64,000 nucleotides of DNA. Source: Amycolatopsis tolypomycina. GTDB lineage: Bacteria > Actinomycetota > Actinomycetes > Mycobacteriales > Pseudonocardiaceae. A program made the translations under genes and the position numbers. Below the pieces are notes generated by a model. The model saw only the letters and a list, made by a program, of their open reading frames with translations. It had not been told where the DNA came from and searched no databases. Positions within the stretch are counted from its first letter, which is position 1, and each line of letters starts with the position of its first letter. Positions 61,320 through 64,000 of this stretch are shown one piece after another. The stretch is from the NCBI RefSeq assembly GCF_900105945.1, contig NZ_FNSO01000004.1, positions 2,294,001 to 2,358,000 of the forward strand, given 5' to 3'.

Positions 61320-61404
61320 GCGCCCCAATGTGGCGTTCGGTGCGTCCAACGCACCGAACGCCACATTGGGTGCGTTGGACGCAACCAACGCCACATTGGG
61401 GCGC
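61320..61404. repeat. 85-bp palindromic repeat, second copy, probable P450 terminator
   Basis: 18-bp outer arms (61320-61337 and 61387-61404) with the same internal structure as the element at 60161-60247; by eye the two are identical over the full 85 bp. It begins 12 bp after the P450 stop, a terminator position. Confidence 0.95.
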
Positions 61405-61416
61405 TCGGGGCCGGGC

Positions 61417-62622
61417 TCAGCGCAACCGGACCTCCAGCGCCACCCGGTGCCGTCCCCGCGGCAGCGGCACCCAGGCAGGCTCGCCCACCGGCTCCACCGC
61501 CGGAAAGCGCTCGAACAGGCTCCGCAACGCCACCTCGGCCTCCAGCTTCGCCAGCGCCACCCCCAAACAAAAATGCGGCCCCCAGCCGAACCCCACGTTG
61601 CCCTCGCGGCCGCCGTGGGAGGCCTGCCTGCGGATGTTCGCCTTGTGGGGGCAGGCGTACTGGGCCGGGTCGCGGTTGGCCGCGCCGAGGACCGCCTGGA
61701 TCGGGTCGCCCGCGCGGATGCGAACGCCGCCCACCTCCATGTCCGTTGCCGCGTAGCGGAGGCGGGCCAGCTGGACCGGGCCGTCCGTGCGGACCAGCTC
61801 GCGCACCGCCGCCGGCCACAGGTCGGGCTCGCTCCGCAGCAGGGAAAGCTGGGCGGGGTCGCGCATCAACGCCAGCGCCGCGTTGGACAGCAGGTGTGCC
61901 ATCGTCTCGTGCCCGGCCAGCACCAGGAACACCACCAGCGCCACCGTGTCGACGTCGGTCAGGTCGTCCTGGGCGACGACCTCGCTGAGCAGGTCCTCGC
62001 GCGGGTCCGCCCGGCGCTTGTCCACCAGTTCGTGGCAGTAGGCGAACATCTCGCCCAGCGTCGGCGTGATCCGCGCCGGGTCGCCGTCGACCAGCACCTT
62101 GCCCCAGCGCCACCAGGCCGCCCAGTCCGGCTCCTGCACCCCGACCAGCTCGCACACCACCGCCATCGCCAGCGGGTAGGCGTACTCGTCCAGCAGGTTC
62201 GCCGTCGCGCCGAGGCCGTCGAGCAGCTCGTCGACGATCTGCTGCACCCGGGGCCGCAGCGTGGCGACGCGGGTTGCGCCGAAGGCGTGGCTGATGCTGC
62301 GGCGCAGCCGGGTGTGCTCGGCGCCGTCGAGGCTCAGCAGGCTCGCGCGCAGGTACGGCAGGTGCTCCGGCGGCGTGCCCAGCGCGAGGAACGCCTCCTC
62401 CTGCGTCTGCGCGCCCCGGCCCGGCAGGCCGGTGGGATCGTTGCGCACGGCCGGGTCCGCCAGCACGGCGCGGACCTCGGCGCTGCCGGTGACCAGCCAG
62501 CCCTCCCCGCCGTCCGGCAGCCGGGCCCGGCAGACCGGCCCGGCGGCGAGGACGCGGTCGTAGCCGCGCATCGGGTCGTCGAGGACGGCCGGGTCGCGGA
62601 CGTCCACCACGGGTTCGGACAT
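61417..62622 (-). CDS. Cytochrome P450
   Basis: A 401-residue soluble bacterial P450. It has I-helix AGHET (residues 236-240), ExxR as Glu275-Arg278, and heme-binding FGWGPHFCLG with Cys352. It lies 8 bp after the TauD-type gene on the same strand and ends next to a palindromic repeat, so it appears to be the last gene of its operon. With the thioesterase and dioxygenase genes it looks like a tailoring oxidase of a peptide natural product. Redox partners are not in the window. Confidence 0.93.
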   Translation of the reverse strand: MSEPVVDVRDPAVLDDPMRGYDRVLAAGPVCRARLPDGGEGWLVTGSAEVRAVLADPAVRNDPTGLPGRGAQTQEEAFLALGTPPEHLPYLRASLLSLDGAEHTRLRRSISHAFGATRVATLRPRVQQIVDELLDGLGATANLLDEYAYPLAMAVVCELVGVQEPDWAAWWRWGKVLVDGDPARITPTLGEMFAYCHELVDKRRADPREDLLSEVVAQDDLTDVDTVALVVFLVLAGHETMAHLLSNAALALMRDPAQLSLLRSEPDLWPAAVRELVRTDGPVQLARLRYAATDMEVGGVRIRAGDPIQAVLGAANRDPAQYACPHKANIRRQASHGGREGNVGFGWGPHFCLGVALAKLEAEVALRSLFERFPAVEPVGEPAWVPLPRGRHRVALEVRLR

Positions 62623-62630
62623 GAGGCTCC

Positions 62631-63503
62631 TCAGCCCTTGAGCGGGCCGCCGTTGATCGCGACGCGGTGGCCGAAGCGGGTGTGCGGGTAGTAGTCGTAC
62701 GTCGCGTGGTGCTGGACGCAGCGGTTGTCCCAGAACACCAGCGTGTTCGGCGCCCAGCGCACGCGGCAGGCGAGCATCGGCCGGTTCGGCACGATCGAGA
62801 ACAGCAGGTCGAGCACCGCCTGGCTTTCGTCGGCCGACAGCTGCGGGATGCGCGAGGTGTAGGCCGGGTTGACGTACAGCAGCGGCCGGTCGGTCTCCGG
62901 GTGCCGCACCACCACCGGGTGCTCGCTGACCGGCGGCTCGTAGCCGTCCGGAATCTTGTGCCCGCGGAACGCGTGCGCGCCGTCGTGGATCGCGGTCAGC
63001 CCGGCCAGCAGCTCCTTCAGCTTCGGCGACAGCATGTCGTAGGCGAGGTGCATGTTCGCGAAGAGCGTGTCGCCGCCGCTGCCCGGCTCGGGCATGCGCG
63101 TGATGTGGAGCATCGAGCCCAGCGACGGCTCGGCGTCGGCCGTCCCGTCCGCGTGCCAGCCGTTGCCGAAGACGTTCGCCGACTCCGGCGCGGTCGCGAC
63201 CTCGAGGATGTACGGGTCGCCGTGCTCGGGCGGCGGGTTCACCGGGCGCAGCTCGCCGAACGCCGCCGCCAGGCGCTTGTGGTCCTCGACCGAGATGTCC
63301 TGGTCGCGGAACACCAGCACGTGGTGGTCGAGGAAGGCCGTCTTCAGCTCGGTGAGCTGCTCGTCGGACAGCTCCCGCGTCAGGTCCAGGCCGGTGACCT
63401 CGGCGCCGATCACCGGGGTGAGGCCCCGCACCGCCAGGGTCCGGTAGCCGCGCGCCGGCCGCGTCGTGATCCGCTTGACGGCGTCGAGTTCGTACTGCTC
63501 CAT
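62631..63503 (-). CDS. TauD/TfdA-family Fe(II)/2-oxoglutarate dioxygenase
   Basis: A 290-residue dioxygenase. The iron triad is His117 and Asp119 (GWHADGT) plus a distal His in HHATYDYYPHTRFGHRVAI, where the Arg binds 2-oxoglutarate. TauD-type enzymes include amino-acid beta-hydroxylases in nonribosomal peptide clusters, which fits the flanking genes. AGGAAAGGAA precedes the ATG. It lies 23 bp after the thioesterase gene and 8 bp before the P450 gene. Confidence 0.9.
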   Translation of the reverse strand: MEQYELDAVKRITTRPARGYRTLAVRGLTPVIGAEVTGLDLTRELSDEQLTELKTAFLDHHVLVFRDQDISVEDHKRLAAAFGELRPVNPPPEHGDPYILEVATAPESANVFGNGWHADGTADAEPSLGSMLHITRMPEPGSGGDTLFANMHLAYDMLSPKLKELLAGLTAIHDGAHAFRGHKIPDGYEPPVSEHPVVVRHPETDRPLLYVNPAYTSRIPQLSADESQAVLDLLFSIVPNRPMLACRVRWAPNTLVFWDNRCVQHHATYDYYPHTRFGHRVAINGGPLKG

Positions 63504-63526
63504 GGTTTCCTTTCCTGGAACGGGTC

Positions 63527-64000
63527 TCACGGTCCGATGGCCGCGGCCACCACGGTGACGTGCGGGGCGCGCACGATGCCGTAGTGGGTGGCGGGCAGCT
63601 CGCGCCAGTGGCTCGGTGCGGGCAGCAGCGCGCGCCAGCCGTCGCGCGCGGTCACCGGCAGGCCGGCTTCGGGTTCGGCGGCGAGCCAGACGTGGCTGGG
63701 CGTCGCGGTCAGCCGGGGCAGCTCGTGCCCCGCCATGCTCGCCAGGTTGGCCCGGCACGCGCGGGCGAGCCGGCGGGCGTGCTCGCCCGCGGTGCCGCCG
63801 GACGCGCCGAGCTCCCGCTCGAACACCGTTTCCAGCTGCGGTTCGCTGTAGTCCGCGGCGCTCGCGCCGGGCGGCGGCGGGTCGATGAGGTGCAGCGCCC
63901 GCACCGGCTGCCCGGCGGCCTCGGCTTCAGCGGCCATGCCGGCCGCGACCCAGGCGCCGAACGACCACCCGGCCAGCTGCCGGACGTGGCCGGGGAACCG
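63527..64000 (-). CDS. Thioesterase domain, probably C-terminal part of an NRPS or a type II thioesterase (5' end cut)
   Basis: The last 157 residues of a protein whose start lies beyond the right edge. The nucleophile elbow LAGWSFGAWVAAGMA and the C-terminal THYGIVRAPHVTVV His region match thioesterase domains that release nonribosomal peptides. Whether this is an integral NRPS domain or a stand-alone enzyme cannot be told here. It is upstream of the TauD and P450 genes in the same operon. Confidence 0.8.
   Translation of the reverse strand, partial: RFPGHVRQLAGWSFGAWVAAGMAAEAEAAGQPVRALHLIDPPPPGASAADYSEPQLETVFERELGASGGTAGEHARRLARACRANLASMAGHELPRLTATPSHVWLAAEPEAGLPVTARDGWRALLPAPSHWRELPATHYGIVRAPHVTVVAAAIGP

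Noticed and set aside
1..64000. CRISPR arrays, tRNA/rRNA genes, transposases, integrases, attachment sites
   Set aside because: I saw no regularly spaced repeats, no tRNA-like cloverleaf and no ORF with transposase or recombinase motifs; a tRNAscan or ISfinder run would be needed to exclude them fully.

Overview
The window is very GC-rich, with strong G/C preference at third codon positions, tightly overlapped operons (ATGA, GTGA and TGATG junctions) and frequent GTG starts. Together with the gene content (mycothiol-type DinB enzyme, F420-type luciferase-like oxidoreductase, LAL regulator, an NRPS-like thioesterase) this points to a filamentous actinomycete. Amycolatopsis or another member of the Pseudonocardiales is my best guess, but that is inference and not a sequence match.

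Layout. (1) 1-6.0 kb: a LacI-controlled sugar island with a GH3 glycosidase and a binding-protein-dependent importer, probably for xylo- or gluco-oligosaccharides. (2) 6.0-10.9 kb: a five-gene overlapped operon encoding an ABC ATPase, an ABC permease, a polytopic membrane protein, a response regulator and a sensor kinase. (3) 10.9-17.6 kb: LysR with an NAD-epimerase, an acyl-CoA synthetase with a divergent LuxR regulator, an IspD-like cytidylyltransferase and an unknown membrane protein. (4) 17.9-27.0 kb: a second LacI-controlled sugar operon with a GH36 alpha-galactosidase, an importer and a secreted multi-domain glycoside hydrolase. (5) 27-29.6 kb: DJ-1/PfpI, LysR and an F420-type oxidoreductase. 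(6) 29.6-33.6 kb: a ferric-siderophore ABC importer behind a candidate iron box. (7) 33.7-40.5 kb: AraC regulator and a branched-chain-amino-acid/amide-type ABC importer with an amidase; its LivM and LivG are fused and the ATPase signature is degenerate. (8) 40.5-48.6 kb: GH5 glycosidase, a FadD-type ligase with a KstR-like site, DinB protein, hydrolase/MFS/LysR, and TetR/SDR with three operator copies. (9) 48.6-57.8 kb: a frameshifted RecQ, an orphan binding protein, a large LAL regulator, a CynX-type MFS protein and a glycosyltransferase. (10) 57.9-64 kb: nucleotidyltransferase, serine beta-lactamase-like hydrolase, an AbiEi/PD-(D/E)XK-like gene bracketed by identical palindromic repeats, and the edge of what looks like an NRPS cluster (thioesterase, TauD-type dioxygenase, P450).

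How the genes work together. Two independent LacI modules pair sugar import with cytoplasmic glycosidases; the second also carries the secreted enzyme that would generate the imported sugar. Most catabolic modules have their own divergent regulator with a visible inverted-repeat operator. Two unrelated long palindrome families sit only at the 3' ends of genes and probably terminate transcription. I saw no rRNA, tRNA, CRISPR array, insertion sequence, integrase or phage genes. Several intergenic gaps hold short shards of decayed genes. The most unusual items are the fused LivM-LivG with a degenerate signature, the identical 85-bp repeats around the AbiEi-like gene, the secreted glycoside hydrolase of unclear family, and the tandemly duplicated start codon of one LysR gene.
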